From Ophthalmolycus amberensis (taxonomy: Eukaryota > Chordata > Actinopteri > Perciformes > Zoarcidae), in NCBI GenBank assembly GCA_024529925.1, contig JAFEUB010001205.1, positions 744,001 through 808,000 on the forward strand: DNA of 64,000 nucleotides, given 5' to 3'. The position numbers were made by a program, and so were the translations under genes. Positions 1 to 12,833 of the stretch are shown one piece after another; positions within the stretch are counted from its first letter, which is position 1; the number at the start of each line of letters is the position of its first letter. The notes beneath the pieces were generated by a model that saw only the letters and a list, made by a program, of their open reading frames with translations, made no database searches and was not told the origin of the DNA.

Positions 1-3000
1 TTACAACACACACAGAGGGAGAGTGACTTCATTTTCAGGTAGATATTCCTATAGCAAATCATAGTTTGAAGCTATATTAATGATCTAAATTTCTAATTTA
101 GACCTTTGAATTATTTTTGCACAGTATGTCTGCCTCCATAAATATTGAAAATATAGGTAATTAAACTTTTACTTTTATAACCCCTGTAGCACATTTATTT
201 CCCCCATATACACAGCATGTATTTGATCTCTCATAGGTGATAGTTATATTATCTGTGGAAATGTGAATGGAGGTATGGATGATGCATTTTACAGGGAGAG
301 AAACACAAAACATGTACATTTTTGGGATTTCTATTTATTTTCAAGCAACACCTTTATGACCCTCCTGAGATTGACTAGATACTGAATGTTGCAATCAAAT
401 AGAGTGAGATGAGCCGTTCACACATTGCTTCACGGCAAGAAAAGAATATTTTCCCGAATACGCTTTTATTACCTTTCTTTATTATCCTTACTTTTTATAA
501 ATTCTTGGATTAATTTACCAGAGTGCCAAAGCCACATTTTCAGTTTTCTTTTTAGACAAATACACATTCATGATAGGAATACTACAGATGTGGATGCAAA
601 TGACTTGTACTTTAGCTCAGTGGTTTTCAACCTTGGTTTTTCGAATTGTTAAATGAATAAATAAACTAATCTATGTATTGAAAGGTTAATTAACGAGAGT
701 TAAATCATCAGATTTCCAATGGAAGTTCTGACTTGGATGTTTCTTTTCAGATTTTCTTTCTATTTCTTCACCTTCACTTGATTATTTTATTAGTTGGGAC
801 TCGACAATATTCAAATAACACAAGAAAAACTCGAAGACTGATTCAGTTGGTGAAGCAGGGTCGAAGAGGTTGGGAATAACTGATCCAAAGCGTATCTATC
901 ATGGAAATGCATTCTATTCTCTCCTGTCTAATGAAGTCAGTTTCAGTCTGACCACTCAGCATGGTTTTTGCGCTGCTGAGCCAGCTGAACCCCAATGACC
1001 TTTACTTGGCCAGGACACAAATTACTGGACTTGTTGGCCAAGATGCACCAGCAGGGAACAAACTCGCCCTAGTTGAGCTTTGGGATCAGATATAAGCCAG
1101 CGATGGCATTAATGTGGATCAATGAGCTGATAACATGATGTTCACTGTGCAATGGCAGAGTTCCACATCATCGGGCCAGTTAATCAGGTGTTTAATTCAA
1201 TTAGTTGATTGGTGATTCGATTTAATGTTGTTTTTTTCAAATAGCCACCTCAAGTCTGAGTGGATTTTTGGAGGGTCTGCCTCTTGGTTATAAGTTTGCT
1301 TCAGCCACGACACAAGTTGTAGCAGATTTGAGGCTTGAGTCAGCAGACTCCCTGGGTTCCTGCATGGAAAGGTTCCTGCACTGGAAAGGTGTCATCACCA
1401 GCTGTCCATTTGTCCAAGGCTCACCGAGGGACATGGACACATCTCTTCTTGGTGGTCCAACAATGGTGCTAGGATGGATGGTCACCAATTCACCAATTCA
1501 CCAGTGCTGGATGGTCACCAATTCAATGAGAAATATTTAGATTTTATTATGATTTTATTCATGAGAAGTTGTCCAATTGTCTAAGTATGACTATATAGAG
1601 AAATCGACAGTGATAGTTTGATGAGCTTCAAATGCTTTTTGCTTCAATATAGATTATTCTACCCTTGGTTTACTTAAACCTGCATTATCAGTTGTTTTGA
1701 CCACTTGGGGGCAGCAGAACCAGGCTGAAAAAATGTACATATTATCACAGGCTAATGTCAATGGCTAACTTGTTAGCAAGCACATGGCTACTAATGCAGA
1801 TACAGAGCAACTATAGCATGCATTTGGAGTTGTGTTTCGGGCCACCTGGTGAATGTAAGTCCAAGATTCACTCTCTTTTAGCTCTGTTTTGGTCTACACC
1901 AACTACTGAGAATAAAAGATCCGGCCTTTTTAGCCGTTAAATGCTCAACTATGATCAGAGTTACCAACTTTGTCTCTCTGCTGTTTGGTGCTCAACAGTA
2001 GGGTAGTTTTTCTTGCTGCATCTAGCAACAGTAAACCAAACAATATAGTTATGCTAAAGTTCTGTCTTGGCCATTTTCACTGCTACACAGCAACCAGGAT
2101 TTGGCAGAGAAAGGATGGATACAGGGAGTTACCATCATTCAGTGTAGAGCTCTGCAGACATGCCCACTGTAAGCATAATGTCAGTTTTGCGTCTCTGTGT
2201 CTGGACAAATGACGGGAGTAATGCACATTAGAGTGCTGCTGTGTCAGCCTGACATGCGGAGAATGTTTGACTCGACGGAGGCTCCTCTCTTACAGCCTGC
2301 AATAAGAACCCTTTAAGTCGGGGAAACCGTTCATCTGCTCTATTTATGTTTCTATATTTGAAATGGGATAAATGGCATAAACATGAGAGAAACTTTTACA
2401 ACGTATTATCTCTACTGAGACACTGACATTGTTTGAAAGTACTTCAGGTAAAGCAGTAGTAGCTTTTTTGGCTTGTTGATGAAAATATTATTTACAGCAC
2501 TGTAATTTTATCATACTTTGAGCAGAAATAAAAATAGTGCTTTCTTAGCTATACTCACTTAAGCAGCAGGCAGGCAGTAGCTGAAAGAGTTAATGAAACA
2601 ACTAATAAAATGAAGCTGTGGTAATGACTATTGATAAGCCGTATACAGTGTGGCTTGTCAAGTCATGCTGGCTTTCAGGGCCCTTCCCTCAGCACTTTTA
2701 TTATCACATAGGAAATGTCTGACAATTGAATCTCCCAAAGCAGACCTCGATCCCCAAATTGGCTCTGTGCAGGGAGGCGGGATGACACGCATGCCTCCCG
2801 CTGGCATAAGCCACAGCCTGTCCTGTCAGAACATAATACAAAGTAAAAGTGCTCGATGTTGACCAGACGGGCTTAAATTGTAAAATATTGGCCGCTACTA
2901 ATGATTATCTGCAATTAAAAAGCAGCAGTTGCACCTTAAAATCAGCATCTAAGCTGTTTACCATTTATTTGGCCAATACTTCTGTTGTTCCTTCATGCAT

Positions 3001-3710
3001 GTTGGATTATTAACCTTTATCTTAAATTCTTTATTGTCATTTTATTCATACATTTAAAAGTAGAGGGTTTTATTTTGTAGTACCTCGGTCATAAATGACA
3101 CAGAGCTGCAATGAGTTCAAGGAAAAAGGCAAATCAAGGTTGGTTGATGACGGTTGCTGTGGAGATGTTTCTACTTTCTTAGTCTGCTCATGGATTTGTC
3201 TCGGGGAGCAGAAATTGCAGGGCAGCGTTGACAATATGTTAACAACAGTCACGCATCCCCACACACTGTATATAGAAATGAAGAGTGGAGATAATATCTA
3301 ATCAGGGTTGACTGACTGAGTTCAGCACAGATAAAAAACAAGAACAATCTGATACATTGTCTGAGTGTGATAGTCACAAAGAAATCAGCAATTTTTTGTA
3401 TCATTTTTTTAAGATGCAATTCACTATATCATGCTGTGAGGCTATGCCGACTTATCATATTAGCAATCAATGCAGATGGGACAGATTTAGCTCTTACCTC
3501 ACAGTGTGATGCACTAATCAAAACTGTCGTAACAAGTTACCCTTTTTATAAGAAAAAAAGATGCTTCTTCAGAGAAGCAATACCAAAAATAGCAGGTCTT
3601 AAGGGAGCAGCTATTATCTAAAAATGCCTCAGCAACATTATAAGAGCCAGAGTGAAGCTGGGTGACAGACAGAGAGAGAGAGGGGGGGGGGGGGTACTTT
3701 CCATGCATCT
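1..3710. other. Intergenic DNA, no gene recognised
   Basis: Only short chance reading frames are present, without recognisable domains or splice structure. A small local duplication (GGATGGTCACCAATTC) occurs near 1477-1525. A purine run and a G12-like tract at about 3670-3695 lie just before the LINE tail. Nothing else can be supported. Confidence 0.6.
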
Positions 3711-4612
3711 ATTCAATTCAATTCAATTCAATTCAATTTATTTTTGTATAGCCCAAAATCACAAATTACAAATTTGCCTCAGAGGGCTTTACAATATGTA
3801 CACATTTGACATCCTCTTGTCCCGGAACCCTCACATCAGAACAGGAAAAACTCCCCAAAAAAACCCCTTTAACGGGGAGGAAAGAGGAAGAAACCTGTGG
3901 GAGAGCAATAGAGGAGGGATCCCTCTCCCAGGATGGACAGAAGTGCAATGATGTCATGTGTAGAACAGGATAGTGAATTACAACACATTCAATGTAATTA
4001 CAGCACATTCAATGTATGACACAACCACGACAGGAGGCAACACCTGGTCCAGGTTAAACCCGGATACACAGGAACCTGTGAGGCGAGAAAGCACAGAGAC
4101 TCTGGTGAAGAAGCAGGTCAATAATGTGCATTAATGGTATCGGTAGTATGAAATAGTAATGTGAGTAATAATAAAAGTGATATTAGCAGTTGGAGTCAGC
4201 AGGGCCATGGTAGGAGGAAGGACCAGGGTCCAGATGAAACCATGCTCCATGGAAACCTGTGAGGAGAGGAAGCACAAGGACTCCAGGGAAGAGACAAAAT
4301 CAGTACTGTGCATTAATGGTATCGGTAATAGGATTAATAATGTTAATAATTAAGATCGTAGTAGGTGTCAGCAGGGCCATGGCTGGTTGAAGAACCAGTG
4401 TCCAGATAAAACTGCGGTCATCCTGTGCGGCGAGAAAGCACAAATACTCCGGGGAAGAAGTAAAGTTAGTAATGAGCATTAATGGGACATCAATGCATAC
4501 AGACGGAGGTGAAGAAGAGGAGGAGAGAGATGCTCAGTGTAGGAAGGCCCCCTGTAGTTTTTGCTTATACCAGTTTGTCCATGGGCCGGTCCAAGGCAAG
4601 CCAGAGCCAGCC

Positions 4613-5002
4613 CTAACTATAAGCACTATCAAAGAGGAAAGTCTTAAGCCTACTCTTAAATGTGGTGAGTGTGTCTGCCCCCCGGACTGAAACGGGAAGC
4701 TGGTTCCACAGAAGAGGAGCTTGATAACTGAAGGCTCTGGCTCCCATCCTGCTTTTTAAGACTCTAGGAACCACAAGTAACCCTGAATCACTGGATCGCA
4801 GCTCTCTAGTAGGGCAGTATGGTACTATAAGCTCTTTAAGATATGATGGAGCCTGACCAATTCGGGCTTTGTAGGTAAGTAAAAGGATTTTAAATTCTAT
4901 TCTAGATTTTACAGGGAGCCAGTGCAGAGAAGCTAATACAGGAGTAATATGATCTCTCCTCTTAGTTCTTGTTAGTACACAAGCTGCAGCATTCTGGATC
5001 AA
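4613..5002 (-). pseudogene. C-terminal segment of L2 ORF2
   Basis: This 129-codon frame continues the reverse transcriptase protein after a frameshift. It has the L2 C-terminal landmarks IQNAAACVLT, HWLPVKSRIEFKILLLTYKA, an LWNQLPVSVR block and a final FKSRLKTFLF. It follows the reverse transcriptase frame by about 10 bases. The 3' UTR runs from 4612 down to about 3740. Confidence 0.85.
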
Positions 5003-5012
5003 CTGGAGAGAT

Positions 5013-6332
5013 TTAAGAGACTGAAAATAAGGAATTGCAGTAATCTAGTCTAGAAGTAACAAATGCATGAACTAATTTCTCTGCATCGCTTTGAGATAGG
5101 ATGTGCCTGATTTTTGAAATATTACGTAGGTGAAAAAAGGCAGTCCTAGAAATAATTTTTTTCTGAGAGTTGAAAGACAAATCCTGATCAAAGGTAACTC
5201 CAAGATTCTTGACAGTGCTGCTGGATGCCAGCGCAATGCCATCTGGAGAAACTATATCACTAGATAACTGATTTCGGAGGTGTTCTGGGCCTAGTAGAAT
5301 AACTTCAGTTTTGTCTGAGTTTAACATCAGGAAGTTGCAGGTCATCCAGGTTTTTATGTCCTTAAGACACGCTTGCAGTTTAGCAAGCTGGTTGGTTTCA
5401 TCTGGTTTGATCGATATATATAATTGAGTATCATCTGCATAACAATGAAAGGTTATAGAGTGTTTTCTAATAATATTGCCTAAAGGAAGCATATATAAGG
5501 TGAACAAGATTGGTCCAAGCACAGAACCTTGTGGAACTCCATAACTGACGTTGGTCTTCATCGAGGCTTCATCATTTACATAAACAAACTGAGATCGATC
5601 CGATAAATAGGATCCAAACCAGTTCAGTGCGGTTCCTTTGATGCCAATATAATGTTCCAGTCTCTGCAACAGGATGTAGTGGTCTATAGTGTCGAACGCA
5701 GCACTAAGGTCTAATAGGACAAGAACAGAGACTAGTCCTTTGTCTGATGCGATTAGAAGGTCATTAGTTATTTTTACCAGAGCTGTCTCTGTGCTATGAT
5801 GCTTTCTAAATCCTGACTGAAAATCCTCAAATAAACTATTGTTACACAGAAAGTCACACAACTGATTTGCAACTGCTTTCTCAAGGATCTTAGAGAGGAA
5901 GGGAAGGTTAGAGATCGGTCTATAGTTGGCCAACACCTCTGGATCCAGAGTGGGCTTCTTAAGAAGAGGTTTAATCACAGCTACTTTAAAGGACTGTGGT
6001 ACATGACCTGTTACTAAAGACAGGTTGATGATATCTAATAAAGTTGTGCTAATTAATGGTAGCACTTCTTTAAGCAGCCTAGTCGGTATAGGGTCTAAGA
6101 GACAGGTGGAAGGTTTAGACATAAAAATTGTTGAAGTCAGTTTGTCAAGGTCAATGGGAGTAAAGCCATCTAAACATATATCAGGGTTTACAGCTGTTTC
6201 TAAGGTTACTCTATTTGTGGAAAGATCGGTCGAGGGCAGGAGATTATTAATGTTCTCTCTAATAATTATAATCTTATCATTAAAGAAGTTCATGAAGTCA
6301 TTGCTACTGAGGTCTATAGGGATACTCGGCAC
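5013..6332 (-). pseudogene. L2 reverse transcriptase domain
   Basis: This 439-codon frame holds a complete non-LTR reverse transcriptase core: NYRPISNLP (136-144), the [12 protein letters not shown] block with a catalytic Asp (207-218), [10 protein letters not shown] (265-274) and the YADD active site (298-301). The enzyme copies the LINE RNA into DNA at the nicked target. The frame stops after [10 protein letters not shown], and the expected continuation (SLQLIQNAAACVL) resumes in a different frame, showing a small indel near 5015-5030. Confidence 0.92.
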
Positions 6333-6404
6333 AACAGAGCTGACTCTCTGTCAGCCTGGCTACAGTGCTGAAGAGGAACCAGGGGTTGTTCTTATTTTTC
6401 TCTA

Positions 6405-7463
6405 TTAACGATGAGTAATAAGCTGCTCTGGCATTACGGAGGGCCTTCTTATACTGTCTCGCCAGAGTAACCGAGATTCTTCCAAGTTAGTGGAACGCCA
6501 TGTTCTTTCAAGTTTTCGCGATGTTTGCTTTAATTTGCGGGTTTCAGGGTTATACCATGGAGCGAATCTCCTTTGTTTTACCAACTTCTTTTTTAAAGGA
6601 GCAATAGAGTCTAGTGTCCTTCTCAGTGAGCTTGTAGCACTGTCGACAAGATGATCAATCTGGGTAGGACTAAAGTTAGCACAGGAGTCCTCTGTTATAT
6701 TGAAGCATGGTATTGAGTTAAATACAGACGGAATCGCTTCTTTAAATTGAGCTACGGCACCATCAGATAGACATCTAGTGTAGTAACTCTTGCTTAACAG
6801 TGTACACTCCGTTAGTAGGAATTCAAAGGTTATTAGATAATGGTCCGATAGAAGAGGGTTCTGTGGATAGACTATTAAATCTTCTATGTTAATGCCATCA
6901 GTCATAACCAGGTCGAGAGTGTGGTTAAAACAGTGAGTGGGTTTCTGTACATTCTGACAGAAACCAATCGAATCTAATAATGAGATTAATGCAGTACTGA
7001 GGCTATTGTTCTCGACATCCACATGAATATTAAAGTCACCTACAATAATTACTTTATCTGTTTTAAGGACTAGACTTGATAAAAACTGAAAAAATTCCGA
7101 TAAAAATTCCGAATACGGACCTGGGGCCCGGTACACTATAACAAATATAACTGGCTGTATTGTTTTCCAGGTTGGGTGTGAAAGACTAAGAACCAAGCTT
7201 TCAAATGAGTTATAGTCTAGTTTAGGTTTAGGGTTTAATAATAGGCTAGAGTCAAAGATGGCTGCTACTCCACCTCCTCGGCCGGCGCCTCGAGGAATGT
7301 GAGTATTGATATGACTTGGAGGAGTTGATTCATTTAGGCTGACATATTCATCATTACTCAGCCAGGTTTCAGTAAGACAAAATAAATCAATATGATTATC
7401 TGATATTAGCTCATTTACTAGTAGAGCTTTAGATGACAAAGATCTGATATTTAAGAGTACCAC
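6405..7463 (-). pseudogene. L2 APE-type endonuclease domain
   Basis: This 352-codon frame carries the apurinic/apyrimidinic-like endonuclease of a LINE, which nicks the genomic target during target-primed reverse transcription. Visible motifs are NIRSL (residues 5-9), TETWL with the catalytic Glu (31-35), GDFNIH (142-147) and SDHYLI with the catalytic His (206-211), in the family order. The frame ends in a stop before the reverse transcriptase, which lies in another frame from 6332 downwards. The catalytic residues are still present, so the domain is well preserved although the full ORF2 is broken. Confidence 0.88.
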
Positions 7464-7734
7464 ATTTAATTATCCTATTTTGTTGTACTGTTGCGGTAGT
7501 TTTAACTTGGATTAAGTTATTTTGTTTAACTCCTCGATCGTTTATTTTTGATTTAATTAATTTAAGTGGCCGTGGGGCAGACACAGTCTCTATGTGGTTT
7601 TGCGTAAGTAACTGCTCTAATGGAAGCTCAGAGGAGTGTGTAAGACTGCAACTCTGCTTCCTGGTCCTACCTGGTCTAGTAATGGATAACCCTGTAACTT
7701 GGCGTGCAAAGCTGCAGCGCAGCTGAGTGCTCAC
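7429..7734 (-). pseudogene. N-terminal part of L2 ORF2
   Basis: This frame of about 100 codons overlaps the endonuclease frame by 35 bases and leads into it through a frameshift: it ends with a KCGTLKYQIF-like stretch, while the next frame restarts with LLNIRSLSSK. It carries no catalytic motif. It is basic and low in complexity, as expected for the linker in front of the endonuclease. It could also be leader sequence, so the coding call is only moderate. Confidence 0.5.
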
Positions 7735-7742
7735 TTTGTCGG

Positions 7743-8544
7743 ATTATCAATATGTCTTCAGCACATGGAGGCAGGAGGTTTAGAGTTTAGAAAGAGTTTG
7801 CAGATTTGATCCATGCAAAAGCCGACATGTCCATCAACGGCTGCCACTGGCTGCATCCGAATATCTCTACAACCCCCTGGATGGATATGTAGATTCATGT
7901 GAAAATATGTTTGTTGTCATTTTCTTTCAATAAAGCAAAGTGATTATGATTCAAAGTCCCCTCCCTGTGTAACACAAAGCGGTCTTCACAGCTACTGTGA
8001 GGTCTGGCTTCTTTGCACCAATGCCTCACAATGAATGTGATAATGAATGCCAGAGTTAAACGATGGCACCGTAATGAGCCCTCACTTATTCAAAAATAAA
8101 TGTCCTGGCTACGGGCCGGAGCCCTGACTCATGACAGTAGATCCCTGTCAGCCTTGTTTGCACCATTATTTTACATTCTTATCTACTGCAGCTCTTTTAA
8201 TGGCCGCTTCGATCGACGTGCTGCAAATGAAAACGTGTCCCAGCTGTTTAAAGGAGTCCATGTGATTGCCTTTGATTCTTGCCAGCTGTGACAATGACTC
8301 ACTAATATGCACACAGTCCTATATGTTCATGCGTTCATGATGCAACAAAAAAACAGATATCTGCTTGCTTCCAGACCCACAACTCAGGTTTTTTTCCATT
8401 TTGTTTTACAGTTTAATAATCAGGCTAAATAATACGTAGAGGGGATTACAACAGGAATGTGTTCCCAGAAATAATCATGGTCAGTTTAACAATGCAGTTC
8501 AACATGTGTTTCTATGACTGCAACTATTTTATCTTCTGTTACAT
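7743..8544. other. No recognisable feature
   Basis: No domain-bearing reading frame, known repeat end or clear tandem repeat was seen in this stretch between the L2 element and the next inverted-repeat element. Confidence 0.5.
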
Positions 8545-8960
8545 GGTCAGTGGCCCTACGCTTCAAACTATGTTGCTTTACGTGGCCGTAGGGCGGGAGT
8601 AAAGGCAGGAGTCAGGTGGCAGAGTATGAAGAGCGACAAAGTCCTCATAGGGTGGGGGTCAGGGGGAATGGATAGATATAAAACAACAGGGTTAACCCGC
8701 ACGAGACCGCTGTCGGTGTCCAGTGTGAAACCAATTGTCAACGTTGAGTTATTGTAACCTACGAGCGTAAATTCTAATTCATAAGTACTAAGCTAACAAA
8801 TGTAGTTATTTTAACCCAATCCACCATATTTTCCGAAATCTAACAGAGTTGTTTCCTGTGAACACAGAAGTTTATTTAGAAAAGACAGCGTAACTGTCTG
8901 GAAACTGAAGCTAGAAGGGAACCCCAGAGCGCCATAGTTTGAAGCGTATGGCGACTGACC
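8545..8960. mobile_element. Candidate MITE with 28-bp terminal inverted repeats
   Basis: The two ends are inverted copies of one another: GGTCAGTGGCCCTACGCTTC on the left and, reading inward from the right, GGTCAGTCGCCATACGCTTC, with both continuing AAACTATG. Over 28 bases only two positions differ. The 416-bp interval has no coding capacity, which fits a non-autonomous DNA transposon. No convincing target-site duplication is visible, so the superfamily is not assigned. Confidence 0.6.
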
Positions 8961-10107
8961 AAGCTGCTATATTTGATGACGGACAAACAATATGTTATGA
9001 GAGCTGTGAGAGTCAGAAAACCAAAACAGTGTGCCGAAAGACACCAAAAACTACACCAAGGTGATAATCATCTGTGTGTCATGCAACATCTTTCACATAG
9101 TCCATTTGATCCACTGTTATTCTCAGAAATATGTATTTTAGCAGTGTTACGCCCACTGATTTTTCTCTTGGAAGAGAGCTGTGTCTCAGTGCCTGATCAC
9201 CCGAAACTCATTCAGCAATCAGTGGAGCTTTATATCTACTCAGAAAAAGCTCTGTTAATCCTTGAGCCTTTGTCTTTGTCAGTCTTGGCAACTTTATTCA
9301 GGAAGCCGAGCAGGGGTTCGCTGTTATTATATTCTGCTTCTCCTTGTCTCCTGTTCCTGTCTCTCCAGGGATTAGTATTGTCTTTTTGTTTGATTCAGTA
9401 GAATAATGGTTTTATTCTCTAGTTAGTGTGGGTTTCTTTTGTTTGTTATTTTGGCCTTGGAGCCCCCGTCGCCTTATATATTTCTCTGTTTATCATTTTC
9501 ACATAAAGAAAGGCCACTTACTGTCACACCTTTTTACTTGCTGTGTTGGTCCCATTTTCTGCAAAGATTGGGTACGTTTGTTTTGTTATGATTCAGTTCT
9601 GTGATGAACTGAATCATCTCACTGAAGAAATAGACAGAGCTCCTTTATCCCACTGCAATTTAACGGTGCGTGGTTAAAGTCGGCTGAAAGGTTCCACAGT
9701 GACTGTGGTCGTGTGCCCGTCCAGTGATGCTGGAGCCTCTCTTCTCTTTGAAGCGTTACACAAAAAGCCCCCTGAGCTGCTTGAAATGGAATCAATGCAT
9801 TAGTGCAATGTGCAAAGCATTAGTCTTCTCACATGTACAGTCGATGCTATATTTCCGTTAAGTCCACCCTGAATTCTAATCCAGTGTGATAGTGCTAACT
9901 CAGTTCTCCTCACATGTAATGGCAGTTGCCTGGATTTCACCAGCAATGCATTAATGGGTGTGGTTTTGACTCGGGAGATGAGTCAGAGGAGAACCATCCA
10001 GAAGAAAAGGTGAACAGATAAAAGTCCATTCAGACAGGTTCTACGAGGAACATCCGGTTCCGCTGCAACTTGGTGGGTAACAAATGCCCCTTAAACTAAT
10101 AAAATAG
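8961..10107. other. No recognisable feature
   Basis: The sequence is AT-rich. A 142-codon frame at 8973-9401 has no recognisable domain and no splice context, and I regard it as chance. Confidence 0.45.
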
Positions 10108-10730
10108 TATATCATGTTATGTTATGTTATGTTATGTTATGTTTATTTTATTTGATATGGACATCACAGTAGCATTAGAATTGTAACATACATTTATGCA
10201 CAAAGCCCAGATGCACTGTGTTAAGTGTTTGTAGCGAAATGCTAATTTACAACACCTGTCCACAGGCTTTTTTAAAGAAGTTAAATAGAAAATAAAAGAA
10301 AAAATATATCCACAAATACATACACAGATACATACACAAATACATACAGATACATACATAAAGTGCAAGTGTGTTTACAGGAGTGTTAGGTGTGAGAACA
10401 ATGTTGTTTCTCTTTTAGCCATGATTTAATACCTCTATTGAAAACATTAAAATGTTGTTGCATTTTCAACTCAGTTGGTAGACAGTTCCATAGTTTTGCT
10501 CCTTTAACAGAGAAGACTGATTGTTCAAATGAGGTTTTGCGCAATGCAATGTGACAGTTCCCGTTTGCTGAGGCCCGTGTGTTCACTCTGCTGGTGTGCT
10601 GCTGTCGTGTAACAAATTCATTAAGCAGGGAAGGAGCATGACCATGTAGGCATTTAAAAATAAGCTTTAGGTTGGAATAGTTTATAAAGCTTTCAAAGCT
10701 GAACATATTGTGTTTCTCTAAGATCTGACA

Positions 10731-10900
10731 ATTCAATTCAATTCAATTCAATTTGTTTTTGTATAGCCCAAAATCACAAATTACAAATTTGCCTCAGAGG
10801 GCTTTACAATATGTACACATTTGACATCCTCTTGACCCTCACATCGGAACAGGAAAAACTCCCCCAAAAAACCCCTTTAACGGGGAGGAAAGAGGAAGAA
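10731..10900 (-). mobile_element. Truncated L2 LINE 3' end
   Basis: About 170 bases are nearly identical to the 3' end of the L2 copy at 3711 onward, including the ATTCA pentamer tail, the AGCCCAAAATCACAAATTAC stretch and the GGGGAGGAAAGAGGAAGAAA end. It is inserted in the C-terminal coding part of the second LINE, between a KPMRWHH-like stretch and CQILEKHN. Severe 5' truncation is typical of LINE insertion. Confidence 0.9.
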
Positions 10901-11495
10901 ATGGTGCCACCTCATTGGTTTTTTGTCCATCATTTTTAATGTGTGTAATACAGTGATATGATGGGTTGTATGGTTGATTGTGAGGCTTGTGACCAGGTAG
11001 TGATGCAGTATGATAGGTGTGAGAATATGATGGCGTGCATGTAGAGCTGAGCTGTACTGAATGGCAGATATTTTCTGATGAATCTGAAGCAGTTGAGATT
11101 TGATTTAACCTTTTTGCTGATATTACGCACTTGTTTATCAAATCTTAGATGAGAGTCTAAGATGATTCCTAAGTACTTCACATTGTCAACCTCACTGATG
11201 ACCTCATTCTTTATTTCTACCATAAAACTTGCATTTTCGTGTCGTTTACATATTGAAAAACAAATTTAAACTGTTTTTTTTACATTCAGTGTTAAGTGAG
11301 AGGACTCAAGCCATTGCGATACAGAATGTAATGATTCAGTGAGCTGGTCAGCGGCCTTGCTAGATGTTCTGACAGATGTATAAATAACTGTATCATCAGC
11401 ATACATCTGGCAGCCAACCCCAGGACAGCTCTCAGGTAGGTCGTTGATATACCGGTACATGCTAAACAGCACAGGACCTAGAACTGACCCCTGGG

Positions 11496-12675
11496 CAATG
11501 GCGGCTGGTCAATAGAGGGCCATGGGGCATGGCCCCACCATGAGCCACACAAAAAAGGAAAAAAAATTATAATAATCATAAATTATACAAATTGTCAATA
11601 TTTGTGTTTTTGAACTATGGAATGTACCCAGTAATGTGTGTAAAATATGATATCTGCGCAAAATATATGCTTTTCCTGGTCGTCCTCTCAGCCTGTGTGC
11701 TCTCTGCTCGTGCTCTCTGTCTGTGTGCACGACACTCTGAGAACGCGCAGCTTGGGGGCCTAATCGTTTTGGCCCAAAAGAGGCGGGTCTATGAAGCAGT
11801 TTAGCCAATTGCTGATTCAAGATATAAATGAGTGACATACAATTTAGCCAATCAGCGCCCTCAAATATATTCAGCTTGGGGCCAGAACGATCTGGCCCAT
11901 AGCTGCGTGTTCTCGTCAGGAGAAGTCTCTACAGGCGCCCGCGCCAGCGCGAGCACTACTCCTCCAAGACCCGTTTGAGAGGAGAACTTTGGCGGAGATT
12001 CTGCAGCCAAAGAGCTGATATCAGATCAGCCTGACCTCACAATCAGACAGCAGACTCGCGGGAAAGGGAAGCAGTACATGCGAAGCTTCTGTACTAGCTG
12101 TACACCAGACAGGTTTGGCTAGCTGGATGATGTCGTGCTAATAATTTATTTAGCTTTTTAAAACAACGGGGACGGATCCAGCACGGACAGTTACGGGAGT
12201 GAGGGATGAGGAGGTAAGGAAACATGAGAACACCAGGACACACATGGAGAACTCTGTCAAGCTACATATTAGACAAAGTGAACATCTTTTATTCTACATA
12301 GTTGTCCTCAGTCTCATCTGCTTAACTTGGTCATGGAGGCATCAACATGTAATAGAGATGTTAAATTAACAGTGAAAACTCATCATAGCTTAATTTAACA
12401 TCAGTATTCATAATTACACTTCATGTTTACTTCTCCTGATCTTTACCTCCTATAACAAGGTCCATAGGGGCATCTCAATAAATGAACATGTTATATTATA
12501 TTATCTAAGTGTTATTTACAGATTTTTTTCGTGTTGGAATACATGTTAAATATTTAACTGCCAAGTAATAATGCATGTTTGATCCTTACATTTTTTTTGT
12601 ATTAAATCATACTGGGATGTTTGCTGAAATTGATAGGATGGCCCTACCTAGAACATTTTCCACCAGCCGCCACTG
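11496..12675 (+). mobile_element. hAT DNA transposon, internally deleted, with 8-bp target duplication
   Basis: The ends match as terminal inverted repeats: CAATGGCGGCTGGT at the left and, read inward from the right, CAGTGGCGGCTGGT. The flanks are a perfect 8-bp duplication, CCCCTGGG (11488-11495 and 12676-12683), which is the hAT hallmark. The insertion splits the LINE's GIPQG|S motif. Around 11960-12110 the element keeps the start of a transposase reading frame, matching the N-terminal part of the longer copy at 53458-58783 (TLAE..LQ, then SDQPDLT, then GKGKQYMRSF). It also shares that copy's left-end motif ending in CAATAGAGGGC. It is a non-autonomous deletion derivative of the same family. 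Confidence 0.93.
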
Positions 12676-12833
12676 CCCCTGGGGTATCCCAATGCTATTG
12701 GCACGGATGGTGGACTTTTCCCCATTGACTCTCACACATTGTACTCTTCCCCTGAGGTACGAGTCAAACCATTGTGAGGCATGATCAGAAAATTGGAATT
12801 TGTGAAGTTTGGACATCAGCACACTGTGGTTAA

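Larger units (their letters stand above)
3711..7742 (-). mobile_element. L2-type non-LTR retrotransposon (LINE), nearly full length, frameshifted
   Basis: On the minus strand the order is 5' leader, APE-type endonuclease, reverse transcriptase, C-terminal domain, 3' UTR and a short tandem tail. The 3' end (3711-3980 on the plus strand) has the fish L2 signature: a TTGAA-type pentamer tail (3711-3738), GGGCTATACAAAAATAAATT, then a GC-rich stretch with the GGAAAGAGGAAGAAACC motif. The coding part is split into at least four frames, so this copy cannot make a complete protein. The same 3' end recurs at 10731-10900 and 21230-21500. The 5' boundary near 7742 is where recognisable coding similarity ends, and target-site duplications were not found. 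Assignment to the L2/Maui group is from motif recognition. Confidence 0.88.

Noticed and set aside
6025..6408. 127-codon plus-strand frame
   Set aside because: It is the antisense shadow of the L2 reverse transcriptase.
8973..9401. 142-codon plus-strand frame as a gene
   Set aside because: No recognisable domain, average composition and no supporting context; treated as chance.
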